DNA of 64,000 nt from Kribbella capetownensis. Lineage in GTDB: Bacteria; Actinomycetota; Actinomycetes; Propionibacteriales; Kribbellaceae. Shown in pieces: positions 43,307-50,360 of the stretch. The notes beneath the pieces are model-generated. The model was not told the origin of the DNA, searched no databases, and worked only from the letters and a program-made list of their open reading frames with translations. The translations under genes and the position numbers were made by a program. The stretch spans positions 372,001 to 436,000 of the forward strand of contig NZ_SJKD01000004.1 of NCBI RefSeq assembly GCF_004331485.1. Reading direction: 5' to 3'. The number at the start of each line of letters is the position of its first letter. Positions within the stretch are counted from its first letter, which is position 1.

Positions 43307-44796
43307 TTGTAGCTGGCCTGGGTGTAGTCCTGACCGGGCTGCCAGTTGCCGAAGACCCAGTCGTCCTCGCTCACCTCGGCGCCCTTCTTCTTGGCGGCGT
43401 CGATCGCGCGCTTGCGTTCCTTGGTGGCCTTGTCGGCGTACTGCTGGAGCGCAGCCTTGTAGTCCTTGGTCGAGCCGGTCAGCACGGCCTGGACGATCTC
43501 ACCGGGACTCGGGTGCACGTCGCGCATCTCGGCCAGTGCCTTCGCCACACCGCCGTTCCGGACCTCCGGCACCGGCCCGATCCGCACGTCCTGCTGGAAG
43601 AACGAGACGTTCTTCTTGTACGCCGGGTGCACGTCGGCCTTGTCCACCGAGTCGAGCAAGATCGGCGGCTGGTCCATCCGGGTGGCCAACTGGGCGGCGA
43701 AGTCGGCCGTGGTCATCTGGAACAGCACATCGGCGGCGACCTTCGGGTTCTTGGCCTGGTCCGAGACGAAGAACGAGCCGGGCGCGGGCGCGACGTACAC
43801 CGTGCCGCGTTGCGTCGACGGCGCCGGGATCTGCCAGGCGCTGATGCCTCGCTTGACGGCCGGCGACTCCTCGACCATGAGACCGCCGATGAACCACGGG
43901 CCCCACGGGAACAGCGCCGCCTCACCGGCGGCCCAACGGGCACGCGCGTCGCGCGGACCGAGTGAGGACGACGCCGGATGCAGTACGCCGTCCGCCTTCA
44001 ACGCGAGCAGGAACTCCATCGCCTGGATGAACGGCTCGCTCGCGACGGCGATCTCCCCGGTCTTCCAGTCGGTCTGACCGGGTGCGCCGGCCATCTGGGC
44101 GAAGGCGGTCAGCTTCCCGCCCAGGTAGTCGGTGTCCTTCATCGGCAGCAGCAGGCCGTGCACGGAGTCGGGCGTCTTCTGGTCGAGCGTGCGGACCGTG
44201 GCACGGTACTCGTCCCAGGTGGCCGGCGACTGCTCGGGATCCAGACTAGCCTGTTTGGCCAGCGCGCTGTTCACCCAGGTCGTCGAGTCGTGCCACCGGC
44301 CGCTGAAGACCGGGAACGTGTACACCTTCCCGTCGAAGCGGTGGATCCCGTCGTACAGGTAGTCCTTCATCGGACTGTTGCCGAGATCAACGAAGTCGCC
44401 GATCGGGTGGAACCAGCCGTTGGTGACGAGTGCCGCGACGCTGCCGCTCAGGCCTGCCGTCGAATGGACGTCGGGCAACTGCTTGCTGCGCCGGGCGAGT
44501 TGCAGCGCCTGGCCGAGGTCGGCGGGATCGAGCTGACGGCGCTTCACCGTGACGTTGTCGTGTTTGCCGTGGTACTCGACGAACAACTTCTTCTCGAACA
44601 GCTCGGTCAACGGCCTGAAGTGGTCCCACCAGTTAACGGTGATCGGGCCACTGGCGTCGGTCGGATCGGCGCCGGCGTTCTGGGCACTCTGGCCGCCGCC
44701 GGTGCAGGCGTTGAGCAAGGGAAGGCCGATGGCGAGTCCGCCGGCGGTGCGGAGCAGTTGGCGTCGGGACGGTCGGGGCGTGGTCGAGGTGCTCAT
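43303..44796 (-). CDS. CUT1 sugar-binding lipoprotein, locus 1
   Basis: 497 residues with a combined Tat and lipoprotein signal: SRRQLLRTAGGLAIG (twin arginine) and lipobox LLNAC (C31). The mature protein is a family 1 extracellular solute-binding protein (ITVNWWDHFRPLTELFEKKL near its N-terminus). It should capture the oligosaccharide for the two permeases downstream. The ATG at 44796 has GGAGG eight bases ahead; an open frame further upstream is antisense to nothing useful and lies in the ROK gene. It is 25 bp after the ROK regulator gene, so regulator and transporter are probably one transcript. Confidence 0.9.
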   Translation of the reverse strand: MSTSTTPRPSRRQLLRTAGGLAIGLPLLNACTGGGQSAQNAGADPTDASGPITVNWWDHFRPLTELFEKKLFVEYHGKHDNVTVKRRQLDPADLGQALQLARRSKQLPDVHSTAGLSGSVAALVTNGWFHPIGDFVDLGNSPMKDYLYDGIHRFDGKVYTFPVFSGRWHDSTTWVNSALAKQASLDPEQSPATWDEYRATVRTLDQKTPDSVHGLLLPMKDTDYLGGKLTAFAQMAGAPGQTDWKTGEIAVASEPFIQAMEFLLALKADGVLHPASSSLGPRDARARWAAGEAALFPWGPWFIGGLMVEESPAVKRGISAWQIPAPSTQRGTVYVAPAPGSFFVSDQAKNPKVAADVLFQMTTADFAAQLATRMDQPPILLDSVDKADVHPAYKKNVSFFQQDVRIGPVPEVRNGGVAKALAEMRDVHPSPGEIVQAVLTGSTKDYKAALQQYADKATKERKRAIDAAKKKGAEVSEDDWVFGNWQPGQDYTQASYK

Positions 44797-44821
44797 GGCG
44801 AGTGCCTCCTCAGGGCAGGGC

Positions 44822-46045
44822 TCAGCCGAGGTCGGGGATCCGGTCCCGCGTGGCCGCAGCCTCGTCGGGATCGGCGGGGGCGGCCGGATAGCCGGCCAGG
44901 AGCGCGGAGCGCCGCAGCACGAGGGCGATACCGCCGCGCGCCGCATCGTCGTGGCCCAGCGCGGCGGGAGCGATCTGCAGCCCGTGCCGCACCTGGTTGT
45001 GGGTGTGTTTGCGGACGGCGTCACGGATCGGGTCGAGCAACGACGCACCAGCCGCAGCCAGTTCGCCGCCGATGACCACTGTCTCGGGGTTGACGGTGTT
45101 GCAGGCTGCCGCGAGGACCTCACCGATCCGGGTCCCGGCCGTCGAGATCACCGCGCGTACTGCGCGATCGCCGTCGGCCAACCGCCGCAGTACTTCGTCG
45201 AACCGGCGTACGCCGCACTCCTCGAGAATCGCGGCGAGCGAGACGTAGCGCTCGAGGCAGCCTCGGCCGCCGCACACGCATTTCGGCCCGCGGGGGTCGA
45301 CGGTGATGTGGCCGAGTTCGCCGGCCGCGCCACCAGCGCCGGAGAACAGATGGCCACCGAGAACCAAGCCGCCGCCGACGCCGTACGAGAGCCGCAGATA
45401 CAGGACGTTCTGAAGACCTGCGCCGGCGCCCCAGATCGCCTCGCCGAGCGCGGCCAGCCGGGTGTTGTTGTCGACGTACACAGGTACGCCGAAGCGGTCG
45501 GTCAACCCGTCGCGGACGAGATGGATGCGGGTGGCTCGGCTCGGCTGGCGGTGGCCGCCGGTCTCCGACACCGGACCGACCACACCGACGCCGACGCCGG
45601 CGAGGGCGGACAGCGAGATTCCGTTGTCGGCGGCAAGCGTGTCGACCAGGTCGAGGGCGAGGTCGAGTCGCTTGGACCACGGTGTGCGTTCGGAACAGTC
45701 GGTGCCGGCCGAGCCGACGACCTCGTGCGCGACGTTCGCGATCGTCACCTGGATGAAGCGATGACCGAGGTCCATGCCGAGCGCGAGACCGCCGGAGGCG
45801 TTGAGTGTCAGCTGGGTGACCGGGCGGCCGCGGCCGCGAGTGGTGGTGTCGTCGATCGCGGTCTCGGTCAGTGCGTCGGCCGCCAGCAGTTCCTGGACGA
45901 TCGACGACAGTGTCGCCCGGGACAGGCCGGTTCGCTCGGCCAGCTGGGCACGGGTCATCGCGCCCTGCGTGCGCAACACCGTCAGCACCCGATCCTCGTG
46001 GGTCTCCCGGAGCAGGCGCAGCGGTCCGGCGGTGTCCTTGGCCAT
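44822..46045 (-). CDS. ROK-family transcriptional repressor, locus 1
   Basis: 407 residues. An N-terminal winged helix-turn-helix (VLTVLRTQGAMTRAQLAERT, then GLSRATLSSIVQELL) precedes a ROK domain with GMDLGHRF, YVDNNTRLAALGE and the zinc motif CVCGGRGCLE (C256, C258, C263). It should repress the sulfatase/GH51 importer locus, of which it is the first gene, and so autoregulate. The ATG has no ribosome-binding site: a CAGAGT -10 box ends seven bases before it, so the mRNA is probably leaderless. A large palindrome lies upstream. Confidence 0.92.
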   Translation of the reverse strand: MAKDTAGPLRLLRETHEDRVLTVLRTQGAMTRAQLAERTGLSRATLSSIVQELLAADALTETAIDDTTTRGRGRPVTQLTLNASGGLALGMDLGHRFIQVTIANVAHEVVGSAGTDCSERTPWSKRLDLALDLVDTLAADNGISLSALAGVGVGVVGPVSETGGHRQPSRATRIHLVRDGLTDRFGVPVYVDNNTRLAALGEAIWGAGAGLQNVLYLRLSYGVGGGLVLGGHLFSGAGGAAGELGHITVDPRGPKCVCGGRGCLERYVSLAAILEECGVRRFDEVLRRLADGDRAVRAVISTAGTRIGEVLAAACNTVNPETVVIGGELAAAGASLLDPIRDAVRKHTHNQVRHGLQIAPAALGHDDAARGGIALVLRRSALLAGYPAAPADPDEAAATRDRIPDLG

Positions 46046-46052
46046 GCGGAGG

Positions 46053-46082
46053 ACTCTGGGCCGTGTTCACGTTTTCTGTCAA
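46053..46082 (-). promoter_or_regulatory. Promoter of ROK locus 1 (minus strand)
   Basis: -35 TTGACA (46082-46077), 18-bp spacer, -10 CAGAGT (46058-46053), then seven bases to the ATG at 46045. The -35 lies in the outer arm of the 48-bp palindrome, so a bound repressor would block it. Confidence 0.6.
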
Positions 46083-46125
46083 GACCTCGGAATTAATCTG
46101 CGCGGATTAATTCCGGGCTCTTGAC
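46078..46125. promoter_or_regulatory. 48-bp palindromic operator between ROK and FHA genes
   Basis: The inner part is a perfect 11-bp inverted repeat, CGGAATTAATC-tgcgcg-GATTAATTCCG (46088-46115). The symmetry extends to GTCAAGA (46078-46084) and TCTTGAC (46119-46125), giving 21-bp arms that match at 19 positions. It carries the -35 boxes of both divergent promoters. It is the probable binding site of the ROK repressor encoded at 46045. Confidence 0.72.
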
Positions 46126-46150
46126 GTAAAAACTCCGACGGCACCAGACT
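46121..46150 (+). promoter_or_regulatory. Promoter toward the FHA gene (plus strand)
   Basis: -35 TTGACG (46121-46126), 18-bp spacer, -10 CAGACT (46145-46150). It mirrors the minus-strand promoter across the palindrome. It would give a leader of about 60 nt ahead of the FHA start at 46219. Confidence 0.5.
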
Positions 46151-46218
46151 GACGGTGCCGACCTCGGCTCTTGCCTGCCTGATTGCGGGATGGTTTCCTG
46201 GAATCCGGGGGTGGTGCT

Positions 46219-46974
46219 TTGGGGCCGTCGACTGCCGGAGCGACGTACCTGGTCGTGGAGAGCGCGGGATCGGATCACGGGCGGCGGATCAGTCTGGTCG
46301 GGAACCGACTGACGGTCGGCCGGCTGCCGAGCTGTGACGTGCGCTTCGACGACATCCAGGTGAGCCGTACGCATGCCGCGCTCTGGCGCCAAGGCGGTCT
46401 GGATTACGTCGAGGACCTCGGGTCGTCCGGTGGCACGTACGTGAACGACGTACCGATCGGTTCTCCGCGCCAGTTGTCCGCCGGCGACACGGTGGCCTTC
46501 GCGGGGCTTCGGCTGCGCTACGAAGGCGATCGCGCGCCGGCGACGCAGCAGGCGGTTCGCTACGACATCAGGGACCAGCGCGCGGACTCGATCAACAACG
46601 TCGGGCGGGACCAGTACAACTACTCGCAGCAGATCATCCAGCAGCGGGAGAGCTTCTTCCGCGAGATCGCGGCGACGAGGACCAAGGCGCGCTGGCTGGT
46701 CTGGACGGGAGTCGTCCTCTTCGTGGCCGGTCTGGGCATCGCCTACGCCGGCGGCTACAGCTTCTTCAAGCTGATCGTCGATACGCCGATGGACTCGACC
46801 GGTCCGCCGGACAACTTCGGCGACGGCTTCCTGACGACGCTGGTGGGTGGACTGATCAACACCCTCGGCATCCTGCTGATCATCATCGGGATCGTGCTGC
46901 ACATCGTCGCGACCTCGCGGCGCAAGCGGGTCGACCGGGAACTGCCGCCGCCGCGGCCGTACCGCGGCCCTTGA
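46219..46974 (+). CDS. FHA-domain membrane protein with INNVGRDQ motif
   Basis: 251 residues from the TTG at 46219, chosen because GGGGGTGG lies just ahead; a TTG at 46183 in the same frame is the alternative. Residues about 10-103 are an FHA phosphothreonine-binding domain: GR (34-35), the SRTH block (49-52) and TYVND with N76. A linker holds SINNVGRDQY (124-133), followed by QQIIQQRESFFREI and two membrane helices (about 158-178 and 205-232). The FHA domain should face the cytoplasm and read Ser/Thr kinase activity. The motif recurs almost identically in the next gene, 12 bp away, so the two products probably interact or co-assemble. Function is unknown. Confidence 0.82.
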   Translation: MGPSTAGATYLVVESAGSDHGRRISLVGNRLTVGRLPSCDVRFDDIQVSRTHAALWRQGGLDYVEDLGSSGGTYVNDVPIGSPRQLSAGDTVAFAGLRLRYEGDRAPATQQAVRYDIRDQRADSINNVGRDQYNYSQQIIQQRESFFREIAATRTKARWLVWTGVVLFVAGLGIAYAGGYSFFKLIVDTPMDSTGPPDNFGDGFLTTLVGGLINTLGILLIIIGIVLHIVATSRRKRVDRELPPPRPYRGP

Positions 46975-46986
46975 GAGGGATGCGTG

Positions 46987-47382
46987 ATGACCTTCAACAT
47001 CGGCAACCAGTCCGCCGGCAACATCAACAACGTCGGCCGGGACCAGCACATCACCGGTGGTCAGCAAGGCGTGATGGTGACACCGGAAGCGGCCCGCCAG
47101 GCGGTCATCGATCTACGCGCCGGCCTTCGGCTCGCTCCGCTCGAGCAGCAGACCTCGGCTGCCGCGGAGGCGGAAGTGCGCGAGATCGAGGCCGAGATCC
47201 AGAAACCTGAGCCCGATCGGCCCCGCGCCGCGAGCTCGCTGGAGCGACTCACCCGGCTGCTGCTGTCCGCAGGCTCACTCGCCTCCGCGGGCGCGGCCCT
47301 GGTCCAGCCCCTGCAAACCCTGGCCGGCTGGCTCGGCAGCCTCGGCGGCCCGATCCTCCACCTCCTCCCGCTGCTGGCCTAG
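46987..47382 (+). CDS. Small INNVGRDQ-motif protein with hydrophobic C-terminus
   Basis: 131 residues. The N-terminus, MTFNIGNQSAGNINNVGRDQ (motif at 12-21), is Asn/Gly-rich and beta-prone. A charged helical middle (residues 50-90: EAEVREIEAEIQKPEPDRPR) leads to a hydrophobic C-terminal third (LLLSAGSLASAGAALV, LGGPILHLLPLLA) that could insert in a membrane or form an amphipathic bundle. GAGAGGG lies seven bases ahead of the ATG; a GTG at 46984 is the alternative. The motif matches that in the FHA protein at 46219 at both protein and DNA level. I do not recognise a function; the layout suggests a small effector recruited through the shared motif. Confidence 0.75.
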   Translation: MTFNIGNQSAGNINNVGRDQHITGGQQGVMVTPEAARQAVIDLRAGLRLAPLEQQTSAAAEAEVREIEAEIQKPEPDRPRAASSLERLTRLLLSAGSLASAGAALVQPLQTLAGWLGSLGGPILHLLPLLA

Positions 47383-47527
47383 CCGACCTCCTGCGGTGGC
47401 TGGCAGGTCCAGGCCACCTTGCCGAACTGAGCCGGTTCCGACGGAGCGGTCCGGGCGGCTGATGCGTCAGACGTTCCTGCGGCTGGACCCGGCCGTGTGG
47501 TTGGGTTCTGGGCTGAAGGAGGTGGAC

Positions 47528-48808
47528 GTGGCGGGGTCAGGGGTCTTCGTACTGTCCGTTGTGGTCGTCGGTGCGGCCGGCATCATCTGGGGCATCGTCG
47601 CGCTCGTACGGCGGCAGCAGTACATCAAGAGGTTGCGGGATCGCGGCTGGACGTTCGTGAACAGTCCGACGTTCGATGCCGTCGGTCGGCTCGGCAATCC
47701 GCCGTTCGGGATGGGTTTCCGGCGTAAGCCGGACGATCAGATCACCGGCCTGACCAGCTCCGGCCGGGCGTTCCAGGTGATCGAGTACGACTCGGAGTAC
47801 TGGTCGGGCTGGGTCGGGATGGTCACGCTGTCCCGGCGGTTGCCGGAGCTGTGGATCACCGGAGGTCAGACGCAGCCGCGGTCCGGAGTCGAAGCGACCG
47901 TCATGCAGACCCCGGCGCACCTCGGCCAGGGCTGGCAGGTCGGTGCACTGGACCCGGCGTTCGCGACAGCGGTGATGACGCCGCAGCTGTGTGAGCGGCT
48001 GACCGCGATGGCCGCGGGCCAGCCGGGTGTGAACCTCAGCATCGACGCCGACCAACTGGTCGTCCTGGATCCGCCGCGCAAGGACGTCGAGCTGCTCGGT
48101 CCCTGGCTGGAGCAACTGGCCACCGCCGCCGCGGCGATCGATGCCACCGCGCTGGACCAGTGGATCCAGCCGGAGCAGCCACCGCGGCTGACCTTCTACC
48201 ACCACCCGGAGTGGTACTGGATCGGCGTCGACGACAGCCTGCTGCAGGTCACCCCGGTGACTCGGTCCGGCCACGATCACAGCACCAGTGAGGTGATCCG
48301 AGGCCGCGACGGCGACGGTCCGCCGTTCGTCGCGTTCACGCACCACTGGAAGACCACTCGCACCGAGACCTCCACCGACAGCGAAGGCCGGACCCATACC
48401 CGGACCGTGGTCGAGAACCACAGCGAGCCGATCCTCGGCTTCCAGTTGCCGGCCCGGATGCCGTGGATCCAGGTCGCCCGGCGAGGCTTCGGCCGCGGCA
48501 TCAGCTTCGAGAGCGAAGCCTTCAACGACCAGTTCGCCGTCACCGCCCAGGACACCAAGTTCGCGTACGACGTCATCCACCCGCGCCAGATGGAATACCT
48601 GATGGCCAACCCGCCGGCGTCTTTCAGGATCGCCGACGACTGGGCCTGGTTCGCGCCAGGCACCCACAGCCATGGGGTCATCGCCCACAGCGCCGACGTC
48701 CTCCGCGGCTTCCTGGCTCGCATCCCCCGCTTCGTCTGGCGGAACCTCGGCCTGGCGGATTCGCCGTACCCGCCTCTCGACCCCGCTCCGACGCGCAGCA
48801 GTAGCTGA
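47528..48808 (+). CDS. Membrane-anchored protein of unknown function
   Basis: 426 residues from the GTG at 47528, with GGAGG ahead of it (GGAGGTGGAC). One N-terminal membrane helix (VFVLSVVVVGAAGIIWGIVA) is followed by a basic stop-transfer (RRQQYIKRLRDRG). The large cytoplasmic part has the pattern RGWTFVNSPTFD, then GGQTQPR and ESEAFNDQFAVTAQDTKFAY with HPRQMEYLM, reminiscent of uncharacterised actinobacterial proteins with a DUF3137-like end. A repetitive polar segment, TTRTETSTDSEGRTHTRTVV, sits in the middle. It follows the INNVGRDQ gene by 145 bp and may belong to the same island. An open frame reaching back to 47396 has no ribosome-binding site. Confidence 0.7.
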   Translation: MAGSGVFVLSVVVVGAAGIIWGIVALVRRQQYIKRLRDRGWTFVNSPTFDAVGRLGNPPFGMGFRRKPDDQITGLTSSGRAFQVIEYDSEYWSGWVGMVTLSRRLPELWITGGQTQPRSGVEATVMQTPAHLGQGWQVGALDPAFATAVMTPQLCERLTAMAAGQPGVNLSIDADQLVVLDPPRKDVELLGPWLEQLATAAAAIDATALDQWIQPEQPPRLTFYHHPEWYWIGVDDSLLQVTPVTRSGHDHSTSEVIRGRDGDGPPFVAFTHHWKTTRTETSTDSEGRTHTRTVVENHSEPILGFQLPARMPWIQVARRGFGRGISFESEAFNDQFAVTAQDTKFAYDVIHPRQMEYLMANPPASFRIADDWAWFAPGTHSHGVIAHSADVLRGFLARIPRFVWRNLGLADSPYPPLDPAPTRSSS

Positions 48809-48843
48809 CAGAGCGCCTTCATCACGGTTGGGTCACGACGGAT

Positions 48844-48855
48844 CAACACGTGTTG
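48844..48855. promoter_or_regulatory. Operator 1 for the LacI regulator
   Basis: Perfect 12-bp palindrome CAACACGTGTTG, 68 bp ahead of the LacI start. It overlaps a possible -35 (TTGCTA). A second copy with one mismatch lies 55 bp downstream. Confidence 0.68.
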
Positions 48856-48898
48856 CTAGCGGCCTGACCGGCGCGACATGCTGGCCGCTCCATCCACG

Positions 48899-48910
48899 CA
48901 ACTCGTGTTG
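48899..48910. promoter_or_regulatory. Operator 2 for the LacI regulator
   Basis: CAACTCGTGTTG, one mismatch from operator 1, ending 12 bp before the LacI GTG at 48923. With operator 1 it would allow cooperative binding or looping and autoregulation of the locus. Confidence 0.6.
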
Positions 48911-48922
48911 ATCGGAGGCGCG

Positions 48923-49969
48923 GTGACGGTGCGGCGCTCGGACGTGGCCCGGTTGGCGGGTACGTCGCCCTCGGTCGTGAGCTACGTGCTCAACGGCGGA
49001 CCTCGTGGGGTCGCGGAGGAGACGCGGCAGCGGGTGCTGGCCGCGATCGAGCAGCTCGGCTACCGGCCGAACGGGATCGCCCGCTCACTGCGGATGGCCC
49101 GGACGATGACGCTGGGCCTGGTCGTCCCGGACAACGCCAACCCGTACTTCGCCGAGCTCGCCCGCGCGATCGAGGAGGAGTCGTTCGCCGAGGGGTACAC
49201 GTTGCTGATCGGCAACTCCTCCGAGGACGACGACCGGCAGACGACGTACGTACAGACGTTCCTGGCTCGCCAGGTCGACGGGTTGTTCCTCGTTCCGGCG
49301 CACGGTCCCCTGGGCTGCCTGGAGGATCTGCAGCGCGCGAAGACGCCGTGGGTGACGCTCGACCGTGCGGTGGAAGGGATCGCGCCGGCGGTGCTCGTCG
49401 ACAACCACGGCGGTGCGTACGCCGCGACCCGGCATCTGCTCGAACACGGCAGGCGGCGGATCGCATGCCTGGCCGGACCACAAGACGTGATGCCCGCGAT
49501 GGACCGGGTCGCCGGTTGGCGTTCGGCGCTGGCGGACGGCGGCATTCAGCCGGATGCGATGTCGCTGTGGCATGCGCCGTTCGGTCGGCAGGCCGGCTAC
49601 AGCGCTGCCCGCAAGATGCTTGCCGCGGACGAGCGGCCGGACGCGATCTTCGTGGCCAGCGACGAACAGGCGATGGGTGTACTGCGTGCCGTCGCCGAGC
49701 TCGGCCTGGTCTGTCCGGACGAGCTCGCGATCGCGTCGTTCGACGGCGTGGCCGCGGCCATGTACTCGACGCCGGGCCTGACCACTGTCCAGCAGCCGTT
49801 CCGCCTGCTGGCACGGGCGGCGGTGAGCCACCTCGTGCAGCAACTGGGCGTGGGCGAGGTCGACGCGGACGAGGCGAGGACCGAGGTTCTGCCGGTCCAG
49901 CTGGTCCGTCGCGGGTCGTGCGGCTGCATCGACCCGACGGGCGGAGACGCACCCGAAACGGAGGACTGA
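48923..49969 (+). CDS. LacI-family transcriptional regulator, locus 2
   Basis: 348 residues from the GTG at 48923 (GGAGG just ahead). The N-terminal helix-turn-helix and hinge read SDVARLAGTSPSVVSYVLNG and then YRPNGIARSLR. The periplasmic-binding-like sugar domain follows (LGLVVPDNANPYFAELARAI; ASDEQAMGVLRAV). It should repress the plus-strand sulfatase locus and respond to a sugar. An ATG at 48878 in the same frame overlaps the operator region and has no homology upstream of residue V. Two copies of a CAAC-GTTG palindrome lie upstream. The mutarotase gene follows directly. Confidence 0.93.
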   Translation: MTVRRSDVARLAGTSPSVVSYVLNGGPRGVAEETRQRVLAAIEQLGYRPNGIARSLRMARTMTLGLVVPDNANPYFAELARAIEEESFAEGYTLLIGNSSEDDDRQTTYVQTFLARQVDGLFLVPAHGPLGCLEDLQRAKTPWVTLDRAVEGIAPAVLVDNHGGAYAATRHLLEHGRRRIACLAGPQDVMPAMDRVAGWRSALADGGIQPDAMSLWHAPFGRQAGYSAARKMLAADERPDAIFVASDEQAMGVLRAVAELGLVCPDELAIASFDGVAAAMYSTPGLTTVQQPFRLLARAAVSHLVQQLGVGEVDADEARTEVLPVQLVRRGSCGCIDPTGGDAPETED

Positions 49970-49970
49970 G

Positions 49971-50360
49971 ATGCGTCGATCAGGACTGTGGCACCCGCGG
50001 CTGGCCGCGGTGGTGGCCGGGCTGCGACATACGGAGACGATCGTGCTCGCGGATCCCGGGCTGCCGGTCCCATCAGACGTCGAGACGATCGACCTGGTCT
50101 GGGCCCGCGACGAGCCCGCGTTGCTGCCGGTGCTGGCCGCACTCATCGCCGAACTGGTGGTCGAGCAGGCTCTCATCGCCCAGGAGTTGACGGACTCGCG
50201 GTTGCTGCGGGGCCTCGACGAACACCTCGGCTCGGTCCCGCTGAAACGGACCAGCCATGAAGACTTCAAGATCCTCTGCCGGACTTCGCGGGCCGTCGTC
50301 CGCACCGGCGAGACCACGCCGTACGCCAATGTGATCCTGACCGCGGGAGTGCCGTTCTGA
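49971..50360 (+). CDS. RbsD/FucU-family sugar mutarotase
   Basis: 129 residues matching RbsD/FucU over the whole length: LWHPRLAAVVAGLRHTETIV near the N-terminus and TGETTPYANVILTAGVPF at the C-terminus. These enzymes interconvert pyranose and furanose or alpha and beta forms of ribose or fucose. GGAGG lies six bases before the ATG. It overlaps the next gene by one base. Its presence suggests that fucose, or another sugar needing anomer change, is released by this locus. Confidence 0.92.
   Translation: MRRSGLWHPRLAAVVAGLRHTETIVLADPGLPVPSDVETIDLVWARDEPALLPVLAALIAELVVEQALIAQELTDSRLLRGLDEHLGSVPLKRTSHEDFKILCRTSRAVVRTGETTPYANVILTAGVPF

Noticed and set aside
46155..46337. 60-codon frame starting four bases after the CAGACT box, possible leaderless gene
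   Set aside because: It overlaps the FHA coding region in another frame, has no family resemblance, and its Arg/Gly/Asp-rich end looks like a shadow of the FHA domain.
47396..47527. 44-codon N-terminal extension of the membrane protein at 47528
   Set aside because: No ribosome-binding site at 47396, while GGAGG is well placed before the GTG at 47528, which directly precedes the membrane helix.
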